Position numbers and translations under genes: made by a program. DNA of 28,499 nt from an uncultured Nesterenkonia sp. Lineage in GTDB: Bacteria; Actinomycetota; Actinomycetes; Actinomycetales; Micrococcaceae. Positions 6,435-14,975 of this stretch are shown in pieces; the first letter of the stretch is position 1; each line of letters begins with the position of its first letter. A model generated the notes under the pieces. The model searched no databases and was not told where the DNA came from. It was given only the letters and a program-made list of their open reading frames with translations. The DNA is taken from contig CAMIAK010000019.1 in the NCBI GenBank assembly GCA_946222885.1, positions 1 through 28,499 of the forward strand, in the 5' to 3' direction.

Positions 6435-9400
6435 ATGAAGTTCAGAATAGTCAATTTCCAGCCGCACCGGATCAGCGGCTGGGTCTCCGATCCTGAGGCT
6501 GCACAGCCTCAGACCGTGCTCGACCTGGTGGTCGGCGGCACTCCGGCGGCTGCTCTGACCTGTTCGATCTTCCGCGACGAACTCCCCGCAGATGAATTCG
6601 AGAACCGCAACATCGGTTTCCTCGGCAGCCTCCCCGCGGTGTTCTGGACCGGCGAGACCCATCAGACCAGCCTGGTCCACCGGGCTTCCGGGACGGTGCT
6701 GGAGGAACAGGCGCTGGAGACTCAGGACGCCCGGATCCCGTCGGGAGATCGTCTCAGCGCCGACTTCGTCCTGACTGCCCGTGGTCAGCTCGCCGGCTGG
6801 GCCGCGGCCGACGGCTCACCCACGCGTGTGCGCGTGCTGCTGGACGGCGAGCAGTTCGCCCAGACCCGGGCTGCGGCGAATGCCCTGCCCTGGAAGCGCG
6901 GTCGGGTGAAGGTCGGCGGCCCCTTCGGCCATCTCTACGGGGCCCAGCTTCCGCCGGAGCTCTTCGACGATGAGGAGCACCGGGTCCAGGTCTATGCCGA
7001 GGATGCCGCCGGCGTCTGGGTCCCGGTGTTCAGTGAGCTCATGGTCTTCGACGCCTCCCGCCGGGGACAGGCCGCCCGCGAGGCGCTGCGCATCAGCGAG
7101 GGACGCCCCGACACCTCCTCATCCTGGCTGAAGAAGGCCAAGGTCAAGAAAGGCATCAGCGTCCAGAGCCTGAACGTCACCAGTTCCTATGCCCGGCTGA
7201 CCTTGGAGGGCGAGGCCGCCCACCAGCGTGCGGTGCTGCGCCTGGGTGACACCGAGGCGGTGCTGCACGCCATCACACCGCCGGAGGAGACTGGCCGGCG
7301 TCGTGAGCTGGTGCAGAGCTACGCAGGCGAGCTTCCCTCCAGTGCCCGGTTCAACGGAGGTCTGAAGCGCTATGAGGTCGGCGATGATCTCGAGTCGACC
7401 TACGACATCCACATGGGTGATGAGACCGGTCGCCGTCCGGAGAAGCTTCCGGAAGAGGTCCTCGAAGACGTCGAAGGGACTTTCCTGGCCTCCCCGGCGG
7501 TGCTCGACGGCGGGGCGCTCGCCGGCTGGGCCGCTCACACAGCCGCAGCCGACGCCCCGGTGGACCTGCTGCTGGAGGAGGTCACTCCGGACGGCCCGGT
7601 GGAGCTGGCACGTGCCCAGAACACGTTGCGCAACAAATACGCCAAGCTGGAGGCAGGATTCCGGCAGGCCGGCTACACCGTGTTCCTCCCTCCGGAGGTG
7701 CTGGGGGAGCGCATCTCACACCTGAGGCTGAGCGCGGTGCACAGCCGCGGGGCCGAGCTGCTGTGGGAGGACCGCTCCTTCGACCCTGACGACAGACAGC
7801 TTCTGCGGATGGCGTTGGAGGCATCAGCCTCCCGCCGGGCCGCCGCCCTGCTGGCCAATGCCCGGCTCGCCGGCCGGGAGAGCTTCGTGTCCGCGTTCTT
7901 GGCCCGGTTCACCGAGGCGAAGTCGGGGCTCACCCTGACCGACGTCGAAGACGCGATCATCGAATACCGCAACCCGCGCCCTGAGAGCCTGGAGCCCTCC
8001 TCCGGGGCCATCTGGTACTGGGTGCACGAGCTGCGCGCCAACTCGGGCCGGATCCATTGGTTCACCGAGAACGCCATCCGCAACCGCAACGGCGGGGCCC
8101 GGGACATCCTGGCCTACGCCGCCTCCAAGGGTCGCTACGACTTCGACCAGCTCCACGGGGTGCTCGAGTCCTACCGCGCACCGCTGTTCTGCAAGGGTGC
8201 GGAGCAGATGCTCGCCGGCGATCATTGGAAGGCGGGGATGCTCTCGCTGGCCCGGTTCCTCTTCGCCGCGCCCCGGGATGAGACCGACCACCTGGATGCG
8301 CTGACCCTGTACTCGATGGTGGAGTCCTGGCGCGGGCTGGCGGAGATCACCGGGCCGGACCGTGCCTTCTACGGGGACCTGCTGCGGTGGCGTCGTGAGT
8401 TCGCCGAGTCCTCCCGGGTGCTGGCGGAGCAGGATCCCGACGACGACCACGACTACTCCCAGCATCTGCTGGGCCTGAACGCGCTGAACCCGCACACCTG
8501 CGGGGAAGCCTCTGCCCAGCACTGGCTGGTCCGCTTCAACGAGCTCCTCGAGGCCGGAGGCGCCGCCCCGGTGCAGCTGGAGCAGGGCGAGCTGAGCTTC
8601 TACCGGGTCACCTCCGACCTTCCGGCGGCCGAGGCCGGGGAGGACGCTCCGCTGGTGAGTGTGCTCATGCCCATCTACGAGCCCAGCGAGGCCACCGACG
8701 TCGCCGTGGACTCCCTGCTGAAGCAGACCTGGCGCAACCTCGAGATCATCATGGTCGACGACTGCTCGCCAGCCGTCGACGCCGAGGGGAACCCCACCGG
8801 TCACCGGGAGCGGCTGGAACGCCTGGCCGCGCAGGACGACCGCATCCGCCTGGTGCTCAACGAGCACAACCGCGGCGCTTACTCGGTGCGCAACGAGGGG
8901 CTGGACCTGGCCTGCGGAGAGCTGATCACCATTGCGGACAAGGACGACTGGCACCACCCGCAGCAGATCGAGCTGCAGGTCCGGGACTTCCTGGCCCATC
9001 CGGAGAAGGTCGCGAACATGACCAACTGGGTGCGTGTGGACCCGCAGCTGAACTTCATGCTGCGCTCGGCCACCGGGCGGGTGTTCTACCCGTCGATGCC
9101 CTCGCTGATGTTCCGCCGGGATCCGGTCTTCGCTGAGCTGGGCTACTGGGACACCGTCCGGAAGTCAGGAGACTCGGAGTTCAAGAGCCGCATCGAGAAC
9201 TACTACGGCGTCACGATCGAGCCCATCGTGCAGGCGCCGTTGGCCTTCGCGCTGATGGAGGGCGGCAACCTCACCCAGGACGACATGGGCGTGGGGTACC
9301 TGGCTCCGGACCGCCGTGCGTACCTGCGGGCCTATAAGCGCTGGCACCGGGACATCCGGGACGAGGGGGAGTCGCCCTTCATGCCCAAGTCTGCGGAGCA

Positions 9401-10529
9401 GCGCCGCTTCGTCGCCCCGCCGGCGTACCTGCCGGGTGCCCGGAAGGACGAGCCGGCGCAGTACGACGTCGTCTTCGCCTCCGAGTTCGGCTTCCTGGCC
9501 GGGAACTCGACCTCTCTGTTCACCGAGATCTCGGTCTGCCTGGACGCCGGCCTGCAGGTGGGGGTGATCCCGTTCCAGAACGGCCTGATCCCTTCGGCGG
9601 CCAAGCGTCAGTTCAGCCAGAAGGTGGACGAGCTGGTGCTCTCCGGACAGATCGACCGGCTCTCCCTGGAGACCGAGGCGGAGGCTGACCTGTTGGTGAT
9701 CCGCTGGCCCACCGCCGTCCAGACGGTGCCGGACAAGCCCGCCGCCCTGCGCGCCCAGCGCGCGGTGGTGGTCTCCAACCATCCGCCGTTCGAGCCCAGC
9801 GGGGAGCGGCGCAGCTATGACATCGGCACGGTGACCCGGAACATCGAGCGCCTCTTCGGGCTGCGCCCGCTGTGGGCCCCGCAGTCGGAGCAGATCGGCC
9901 AGATGCTTGAGCCGCTGATGCCGACCGCCGACCTGGCGGACTTCTCCTGGAAGGGCATCATCCGGATCAAGGAGGAGGCCCGGCGGAACCGTGTCCGCGA
10001 AGGCCGCCCGGTGATCGGTCGCCATGCCCGCGACGACGCCGCCAAGTGGCCCTCGGACCGGGAGGTCTTCCAGAAGGTCTACCCCACCGACGGCTCCGCG
10101 GAGGTGTGCATCCTGGGCGGGACCAAGACCCCCACCAAGAAGGGGTACCTGCCGCGGAATCTGCCCACCTGGGAGGTCTATGCCTTCAACGAGATCGAGG
10201 TGGACGAGTACCTGCGGGAGAAGATCGACTTCTTCGTCTACTTCCACTCGGACGGCTGGCTGGAGGCCTTCGGCATGGCCATCCTGGAGGCCATGAGCTA
10301 CGGAGTGGTCTGTGTGCTGCCCCGCCACTTCCAGCCGGTCTTCAAGGACGCCGCGGTCTACGCGGAGCCCGAGGACGTCCAGGCCACGGTGCAGCACCTC
10401 TGGCACCCGGAGCGTTACCGCGAACAGCAGGAGAAGGCCCTGCGGTTCATCGAGGACGAATGCACCCCGGAGGCCTACATCCGCCGCGTCCAGCGGCTCG
10501 GCGTGCGCGCAGGAACTACCGGTGAGTGA
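6435..10529 (+). CDS. Large multidomain glycosyltransferase (GT2 plus GT-B/GT4-like)
   Basis: A 1364-aa protein. The N-terminal 450 residues hold at least three similar beta-rich units, each opening with a GW motif (ISGWVSD near 13, LAGWAAADG near 118, LAGWAAHTA near 360); they may bind glycan or carrier. A helical section follows to about 730. A GT-A/GT2 domain spans about 738-1000, with PLVSVLMPIY, DDCSP near 775 and ADKDDW near 833-838 (metal-binding acidic motif). The C-terminus, 1010-1364, is a GT-B-like domain with GRPVIGRHAR near 1192, KIDFFVYFHSDGWLEAFGMAI near 1265-1283 (E-x-F-G-x-x-x-x-E donor motif) and DAAVYAEP. Two catalytic domains suggest it adds two sugars or polymerises a disaccharide. 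An AGG lies 4 nt before the ATG and a GAAGGA about 20 nt before. No signal peptide or membrane segment is seen. Confidence 0.88.
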   Translation: MKFRIVNFQPHRISGWVSDPEAAQPQTVLDLVVGGTPAAALTCSIFRDELPADEFENRNIGFLGSLPAVFWTGETHQTSLVHRASGTVLEEQALETQDARIPSGDRLSADFVLTARGQLAGWAAADGSPTRVRVLLDGEQFAQTRAAANALPWKRGRVKVGGPFGHLYGAQLPPELFDDEEHRVQVYAEDAAGVWVPVFSELMVFDASRRGQAAREALRISEGRPDTSSSWLKKAKVKKGISVQSLNVTSSYARLTLEGEAAHQRAVLRLGDTEAVLHAITPPEETGRRRELVQSYAGELPSSARFNGGLKRYEVGDDLESTYDIHMGDETGRRPEKLPEEVLEDVEGTFLASPAVLDGGALAGWAAHTAAADAPVDLLLEEVTPDGPVELARAQNTLRNKYAKLEAGFRQAGYTVFLPPEVLGERISHLRLSAVHSRGAELLWEDRSFDPDDRQLLRMALEASASRRAAALLANARLAGRESFVSAFLARFTEAKSGLTLTDVEDAIIEYRNPRPESLEPSSGAIWYWVHELRANSGRIHWFTENAIRNRNGGARDILAYAASKGRYDFDQLHGVLESYRAPLFCKGAEQMLAGDHWKAGMLSLARFLFAAPRDETDHLDALTLYSMVESWRGLAEITGPDRAFYGDLLRWRREFAESSRVLAEQDPDDDHDYSQHLLGLNALNPHTCGEASAQHWLVRFNELLEAGGAAPVQLEQGELSFYRVTSDLPAAEAGEDAPLVSVLMPIYEPSEATDVAVDSLLKQTWRNLEIIMVDDCSPAVDAEGNPTGHRERLERLAAQDDRIRLVLNEHNRGAYSVRNEGLDLACGELITIADKDDWHHPQQIELQVRDFLAHPEKVANMTNWVRVDPQLNFMLRSATGRVFYPSMPSLMFRRDPVFAELGYWDTVRKSGDSEFKSRIENYYGVTIEPIVQAPLAFALMEGGNLTQDDMGVGYLAPDRRAYLRAYKRWHRDIRDEGESPFMPKSAEQRRFVAPPAYLPGARKDEPAQYDVVFASEFGFLAGNSTSLFTEISVCLDAGLQVGVIPFQNGLIPSAAKRQFSQKVDELVLSGQIDRLSLETEAEADLLVIRWPTAVQTVPDKPAALRAQRAVVVSNHPPFEPSGERRSYDIGTVTRNIERLFGLRPLWAPQSEQIGQMLEPLMPTADLADFSWKGIIRIKEEARRNRVREGRPVIGRHARDDAAKWPSDREVFQKVYPTDGSAEVCILGGTKTPTKKGYLPRNLPTWEVYAFNEIEVDEYLREKIDFFVYFHSDGWLEAFGMAILEAMSYGVVCVLPRHFQPVFKDAAVYAEPEDVQATVQHLWHPERYREQQEKALRFIEDECTPEAYIRRVQRLGVRAGTTGE

Positions 10530-10535
10530 GGCTCT

Positions 10536-11171
10536 GTGAATACCAAGAAACGACTGTCCGCCCTCGGAGTGGTGGGGTTCCTCATAGCGCTGGCCGGCGC
10601 CGGGCTGGTGGCCTGGGAGTTCTCCTGGACGGCAGCGGTGGTGGTCGTCGGCGTCTCCCTGCAGGTAATGGCGCTGACCATGTTGGTGATGCGCCTGGAC
10701 TCCCTCCAGCGGGGCCGTACTTCCCGTCTGAGGGAGGACATCAGGGTCCAGGCCCGGCGCGGTGCAGCGGAGGGCACCAAGGACGCTTCCAAGGAGGCGG
10801 TGGCGGCGGTCAGGAAGGCCGAGAGCGAACGTAAGCGTCAGCACGATGACTTCCGCCGGGTCATCCGGGGGGACGTGCGCAAGCTGCGCGGACTCTTGGA
10901 GGGCGAGAGCCGCCGCACCCGCGGCCAGATCAAGAACTACATGCGCAACAGCAGCGCCCTGCACCGCCGCTTCGCCGAGGCGACAGCTTCGCAGATCAAC
11001 CCTCAGCTGGAGGAGCTCGCCGTCTCGGAGGGTGAGCTGCGCGAACAGGCGGACCAGATCCTGCGACGCCTCGAGGAGCTGCCCGCTCAGGGGACCGGTC
11101 CGCAGGCCGAACCCCTGAAGGCGCGTTTGGAAGAGGCCTTCGCCGAAGATCCGGAGGTGGAGGTCCGATGA
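10536..11171 (+). CDS. Small membrane-anchored coiled-coil protein, function unknown
   Basis: 211 aa starting with GTG. Two hydrophobic segments (about residues 9-28 and 33-52) are separated by a short WEFSW turn, forming a membrane hairpin. The rest is strongly charged and helical, rich in Arg, Glu and Lys (residues 58-200), and predicted by eye to be a coiled coil in the cytoplasm. It sits 6 nt after the large glycosyltransferase, with GAGTGAGG as ribosome-binding site, and overlaps the next glycosyltransferase by 4 nt. It could tether or organise the glycosyltransferases at the membrane; that is inference. I do not recognise a named family. Confidence 0.8.
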   Translation: MNTKKRLSALGVVGFLIALAGAGLVAWEFSWTAAVVVVGVSLQVMALTMLVMRLDSLQRGRTSRLREDIRVQARRGAAEGTKDASKEAVAAVRKAESERKRQHDDFRRVIRGDVRKLRGLLEGESRRTRGQIKNYMRNSSALHRRFAEATASQINPQLEELAVSEGELREQADQILRRLEELPAQGTGPQAEPLKARLEEAFAEDPEVEVR

Positions 11172-12739
11172 GCACCGCATACGACGTCGACGTCATCCAG
11201 ATGTCCGACTTCCGCCTCCCTGGGGGGACCACTTCCAGCATCGCAGAGGAGGTCAGAGCACAGTCGGAGGCGGGGATCTCCACGGCGATGATCCATATCG
11301 CCGGATCAGTGACGAACTACCCCAACGGCTGGAGCTCCCACATCCGCAAGGTGGTGGGACTGCCCGGTGTGCGCCTGTGCACTCCGCACACTCCGCTGCG
11401 GGCCAAGGTGCTGGTGGTCCGGCACCCCACCGTGCTGTTCTCCACCCGCACGTCGCTGGCGAACATCCATGCCGACCACATCGTCGTCGTCGCCAACCAT
11501 GCGGCGATCGACGCCGCGGGGACCCAGCACTACGACGTCGCTGCCACCGATGCGAAGGTCCGCGAGGTCTTCGGGAAGGCGCCCATCTGGTCGCCCATCG
11601 GTCCGGTGGTCCGCGGGACCATCCTGCAGCAGACCCGGGAGATCCCGCTGCGTGAGGTCGACTGGTTCAACGTCTTCAACTTCCCTGGCCAGATCCAGGA
11701 GCGGACGGGCTTCGTGGGGGACAAGCCGGTCATCGGCCGCCATTCCCGCCCGCAGCCGGGCAAATGGCCCAACACCGGTCAGGACATCCTGGCGGCCTAC
11801 CCGGCCTCCGTGGACTATCAGGTCCGGGTGCTGGGCGGGGCGCAGATCGCGCAGAAGCTGCTGGGATATGTCCCGCAGAACTGGGAGGTCATCCCGTTCG
11901 GCGGGGAAGATCCGGTGGAGTTCCTCCAGCGCATCGACTTCTGGGTCTATATGCACCACCCGGACCTCAAGGAGGCCTTCGGGCGTGCGGCCATGGAATC
12001 GCTGGCCGCCGGCTGCGTGGCCGTGATGCCGCCTTATATGGAGGAGCTCTTCGGCGACGCCGCCCTGTACGCAGAGCCGCGGCAGGTGCGGGCGCTGATC
12101 GACGAATACGCCGCAGACCGGGAGAAGTTCCTGGCTCAGTCCCGCCGGGCGCAGGACTTCGCCCGCAGCTTCTCCCCGCAGATGCATGTGGAGCGGCTGG
12201 CGGAGCTGGGAGCGGTTCCCTCCGCTGACGACTTCCTCGCCAGACCGGCTCAGCAGATGCTCGCCGCGGAGCGTCCCGAGGACCAGGGTCCGGTGCTCTT
12301 TCTCATGGACGGGGAGCAGCCGGAGCAGGACCTGGAGACCTTCTCCCGGGCCTACGCGGCTGTCCCGGAGGCACAGTGGGTCACCGTGGGGGAGCAGGTC
12401 CATCCGGACTTCACCCCGGAGGACTCTCTGTTCATCTCCTCCGCCTGCCGGATGAACATGGCCGAGGACGTCTGGAACGCCTACTTCACCAAGCGTCTGG
12501 AGACGCTGACGTCCCGGCAGCGGCCGCAGCGGGTCGTCTACTCCGGATCCCTGCCCCCGCAGTCCCTGCTGCAGTGGCTCAAGGGTGAGCCGGCCCAGAA
12601 GACCTGGGTCCAGCAGCCGCTGCGCAGTGCGGACCTTGGCGAGAAGGCCATCCAGGCCGCCCTGAGCTTCCATACAGTGCTCGCCCCTGACGTGTCCGAT
12701 GACGAGCTGCAGGCCGTTCTGCCGGGAGGTTCCGAATAG
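11168..12739 (+). CDS. GT-B/GT4-like glycosyltransferase
   Basis: 523 aa. The N-terminal part has DVIQMSDFRLPGGTTSSIAEEV near 8-29, a typical acceptor-side loop of GT4 enzymes. The C-terminal Rossmann half has KPVIGRHSRPQPGKWPN near 186, RVLGGAQ, FWVYMHHPDLKEAFGRAAMESLAAGCV near 257-283 (E-x-F-G-x-x-x-x-E donor-binding motif) and FGDAALYAEP. It aligns closely with the C-terminal domain of the 1364-aa protein, so the two derive from one ancestor. Residues about 375-523 form an extra tail with no motif I recognise. A GGAGGT precedes the ATG, which overlaps the preceding stop by 4 nt. It presumably transfers one sugar of the repeat unit in the cytoplasm. Confidence 0.87.
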   Translation: MSTAYDVDVIQMSDFRLPGGTTSSIAEEVRAQSEAGISTAMIHIAGSVTNYPNGWSSHIRKVVGLPGVRLCTPHTPLRAKVLVVRHPTVLFSTRTSLANIHADHIVVVANHAAIDAAGTQHYDVAATDAKVREVFGKAPIWSPIGPVVRGTILQQTREIPLREVDWFNVFNFPGQIQERTGFVGDKPVIGRHSRPQPGKWPNTGQDILAAYPASVDYQVRVLGGAQIAQKLLGYVPQNWEVIPFGGEDPVEFLQRIDFWVYMHHPDLKEAFGRAAMESLAAGCVAVMPPYMEELFGDAALYAEPRQVRALIDEYAADREKFLAQSRRAQDFARSFSPQMHVERLAELGAVPSADDFLARPAQQMLAAERPEDQGPVLFLMDGEQPEQDLETFSRAYAAVPEAQWVTVGEQVHPDFTPEDSLFISSACRMNMAEDVWNAYFTKRLETLTSRQRPQRVVYSGSLPPQSLLQWLKGEPAQKTWVQQPLRSADLGEKAIQAALSFHTVLAPDVSDDELQAVLPGGSE

Positions 12740-13726
12740 ATGCCGCACCAGATGATCCCCGTCACCTGGCACCACACGCTGGAGGAGTGGGCGGAGCTGC
12801 AGTTCGGCCGCTGGGAGCGTCTGCCGCACCCGCGCCCGGTGGACTTCGCCCCCTTCGAAGCGCATAAGCCGGAGCTCTTCCGGAACCTGCCGGTGGTGAT
12901 GATCCTTCTCACCGGCCGCACCCGCGGCTTCCACGCGCAGTTCGCCCGGGCCGCAGAGCTGCTCCGGATCTCCACGGCTGCGTTCCGCCCGGTGCTGTTC
13001 ACCGACACGGCTCACACCCCGGCACTGCGAGCCTGTGACTGGCCGGTGGAGCAGTGCCTGCCGGAGGCCTCCTCTCAGCCGGAGGAGAACTGGCTGGAGA
13101 CTGCCGCAGAACACCTGAGCTGGGCCCAGAAGTACTTCGGCGCCACCTATGTCTTCGCGCCGCAGAGCACGGATCAGGCAGCGGTACTGCTGGAGGAGCT
13201 CTCCGTGGCCTTCAACGCGCAGCCGGCCGTGCGTGCCTCGGCCCTGCAGACCATCGCTGAGGCCCCCGCCGTGCGGCCGGTGTTCGGGGCGAGCGTCCGG
13301 GGCTGCTGGGACCAGCTGTCTGGCGGTCAGCACCAACAGAGCTTCGTCTCGGCCGAAGGCCACCGTGTGGAGGCTGAACTCCGGCAGGTCCCCAGAAGCG
13401 GGGGAGTGCTGGTCGCGCACGGTCAGTACGAGGACGCTCTCCGCGAGCTGGCTGAGGCGGCCGGCTGGAACAGTGTGGCAGTGAGCGCAGGAACGCAGCA
13501 GGGGAAGTCCTTCGCCGGGACTGTGCTCAGGGCCGGCGCCCAGGCGCTGTCCCAGAATGGTCCGGCAGTGCTGTTCGGTGAGGACCTCGTCGGCATCGGG
13601 GCTGACGCCGTGCTGGAACCCGCTGATGCAGAGGGCCGGCTCACACTGCGTCTGCGCGGGGAGACGCTGCGCTTCCCCGCCTCAGCGGCTCCCCGGGTGC
13701 TCAACACCGTGGCGCAGCTGATCTAG
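12740..13726 (+). CDS. Conserved-looking protein of unknown function in the glycan operon
   Basis: 328 aa. The ATG follows directly after the TAG of the previous gene, with GGGAGG 10 nt upstream, so the two are very likely co-translated. The protein is soluble by eye, with alternating hydrophobic strands and helices: LPVVMILLTGRTRGFHAQFARAA near 50-72, FRPVLFTDT near 85-93 and VLFGEDLVGIG near 276. The FRPVLFTDT strand is reminiscent of Rossmann-like segments in other glycan-assembly proteins, but I do not assign a function. It is the last gene before a hairpin and a convergent gene, so it ends this transcription unit. Confidence 0.75.
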   Translation: MPHQMIPVTWHHTLEEWAELQFGRWERLPHPRPVDFAPFEAHKPELFRNLPVVMILLTGRTRGFHAQFARAAELLRISTAAFRPVLFTDTAHTPALRACDWPVEQCLPEASSQPEENWLETAAEHLSWAQKYFGATYVFAPQSTDQAAVLLEELSVAFNAQPAVRASALQTIAEAPAVRPVFGASVRGCWDQLSGGQHQQSFVSAEGHRVEAELRQVPRSGGVLVAHGQYEDALRELAEAAGWNSVAVSAGTQQGKSFAGTVLRAGAQALSQNGPAVLFGEDLVGIGADAVLEPADAEGRLTLRLRGETLRFPASAAPRVLNTVAQLI

Positions 13727-13730
13727 TCTT

Positions 13731-13762
13731 GGCATCCGGCCAGCCCGGATGTCCGGGCCTGG
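13731..13762. terminator. Bidirectional terminator-like hairpin region between convergent genes
   Basis: The 37-bp gap between convergent stops carries two overlapping, mutually exclusive hairpins. The first is CATCCGG (13733-13739) with CCGGATG (13745-13751), 7 bp with a 5-nt loop. The second is GCCCGG (13743-13748) with CCGGGC (13753-13758), loop ATGT, extended by CCA/TGG around one bulged C. There is no T-tract on either strand, so efficiency as an intrinsic terminator is uncertain. Confidence 0.55.
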
Positions 13763-13763
13763 C

Positions 13764-14897
13764 TCAGGAGATGACGCCGCGCTTCTTGTAGTACGCGTGG
13801 ACCCGCGGGTCGGCCAGAAGCGGGCCGTGGACCTGGATCACGTTCATCCCGGAGTTGATGTTGCCCTCCAGGATGACGGGACCGGTCGGACTGATGATGA
13901 TGTCCCAGCCGATGTACTCCATGAAGCTCAGCCGGTTGGAGGCGTCCATGACCAATTGGCGGGTCTCTTCCCAGAAGGGCACCTGCGCGCCTTCGATCAG
14001 CGCGCCGGTGTCGGGGTGATGGGAGAACCACTTGGGGTGGCGACCGTCAGGCAGCTGGCCTGCGCGGCTGAGCGTTCCGGTTTCGATGTCCACCTTGGCG
14101 CTGAGCCCGCCCTGGGTCCAGTTGTCGACGTGGCCGGAGAGCTCGGTGCCGATCCGCTGCACGGCGGCGGCGATGAAGGGCCGCTTGCCGTTGGTGACGT
14201 CGGGCATGGTCAGGATGCGCAGCGTGTTGGTGGCGGCGGGGTTCAGCGCGGACTGGGCCTCGTGCTGCTCGATGCCGCGCTCGAAGATCATCGGGCGCCG
14301 CCGGCGTTCGATCCACCCGCGGATCTCGGCGATCGTGACGTCTTCGCCGTTCATCCGATAGCCGGTGGGGGTGCGCTTGATGGACCGCACCCAGCGGCCC
14401 TCAGCTCCGCGCAGCGGCTTGACGAAGACCTTCTCATCCACGTTGAGCCGGGTCTGCAGGAAGTGCTGCAGGGAGACCTGGTCGTCGTTGGGGAACACGT
14501 GCACGCTGCCGCGGACATAGAGGCCCAGCAGGGGCACCACGTCTGAGTTCAGCCCCAACTGGTTCATCAGCAGGAAGAACGCGAATTTGTTGTCCAGGAT
14601 CTCCTGCAGGGAGGGGTGCACCATCCGCTTGGTGCGGGTGTAGCGCTGGACGTCGTTGATGTAGAGCGAGGGGTCGTTCTTGTCGAGCTCGTAGAGCGTC
14701 ACAGAACGGGAGAGGAAGCCCTTGCGCCACCAGGTGGGACGGCGCTCGGTCAGCGGGGCCTCCCACCGGAACTCCTTACGGAGGAACTTACGATAGTCCT
14801 CCCAGGTGCGCTGCTTCTTGCGGAAGGAGGAGCGGACGTCCTTCCGGGCCTGGTCGGCGCTTTCTGCGGCGGCCGCCAGCTTGGCTTTCACGTTCAT
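13764..14897 (-). CDS. Sugar-transfer associated ATP-grasp protein (ATPgrasp_ST-like)
   Basis: 377 aa of the ATP-grasp family found beside glycosyltransferases in surface-polysaccharide loci. Motifs: a basic N-terminal helix (residues 1-45), KVFVKPLRGAEG with ATP-binding K160, IFERGIEQH near 204-212, NTLRILT at 224-230, NWTQGGLSAKVD at 259-270 and WDIIISPTGPVILEGNINSG at 331-350, with D332, E344 and N346 as metal ligands. All key positions are present, so it should be active. Members are thought to attach amino acids or similar groups to glycans; the substrate here is unknown. It is the only minus-strand gene in the middle of the cluster, convergent with 12740-13726 and divergent from 14976-16400. 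A GAAGG lies about 14 nt before its ATG. Confidence 0.88.
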   Translation of the reverse strand: MNVKAKLAAAAESADQARKDVRSSFRKKQRTWEDYRKFLRKEFRWEAPLTERRPTWWRKGFLSRSVTLYELDKNDPSLYINDVQRYTRTKRMVHPSLQEILDNKFAFFLLMNQLGLNSDVVPLLGLYVRGSVHVFPNDDQVSLQHFLQTRLNVDEKVFVKPLRGAEGRWVRSIKRTPTGYRMNGEDVTIAEIRGWIERRRRPMIFERGIEQHEAQSALNPAATNTLRILTMPDVTNGKRPFIAAAVQRIGTELSGHVDNWTQGGLSAKVDIETGTLSRAGQLPDGRHPKWFSHHPDTGALIEGAQVPFWEETRQLVMDASNRLSFMEYIGWDIIISPTGPVILEGNINSGMNVIQVHGPLLADPRVHAYYKKRGVIS

Positions 14898-14939
14898 AGA
14901 GTGCTGCTGCCTTCAAGGTCGACGAGTGGGCTGGCGGCC

Positions 14940-14968
14940 CTGAGAGGGGCACATCACAGCGCTATGAT
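14940..14968 (+). promoter_or_regulatory. Promoter with leaderless geometry (CTGAGA, 17-nt spacer, TATGAT)
   Basis: TATGAT at 14963-14968 matches five of six bases of the consensus -10. CTGAGA at 14940-14945, 17 nt upstream, matches four of six of TTGACA. The predicted transcription start is at or one base before the GTG at 14976, exactly 7 nt after the -10 box, so the mRNA would be leaderless. Two ATG codons at 14964 and 14967 fall inside the -10 box and so are unlikely starts. Confidence 0.6.
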
Positions 14969-14975
14969 GGTATCA

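Noticed and set aside
9165..11180. Long minus-strand open frame (about 670 codons) opposite the large glycosyltransferase
   Set aside because: It is the antisense shadow of GC-rich plus-strand genes with clear motifs; its translation has no recognisable domain and is rich in Leu/Arg/Gly/His, as expected from reverse-frame reading.
11306..13420. Minus-strand open frame of about 700 codons
   Set aside because: It spans two well-supported plus-strand genes and has no ribosome-binding site or family motif; a codon-bias artefact.
14616..14975. Upstream extension of the asparagine-synthase-family gene
   Set aside because: It overlaps the minus-strand ATP-grasp gene, shows no family similarity, and the promoter at 14940-14968 implies a start at 14976.
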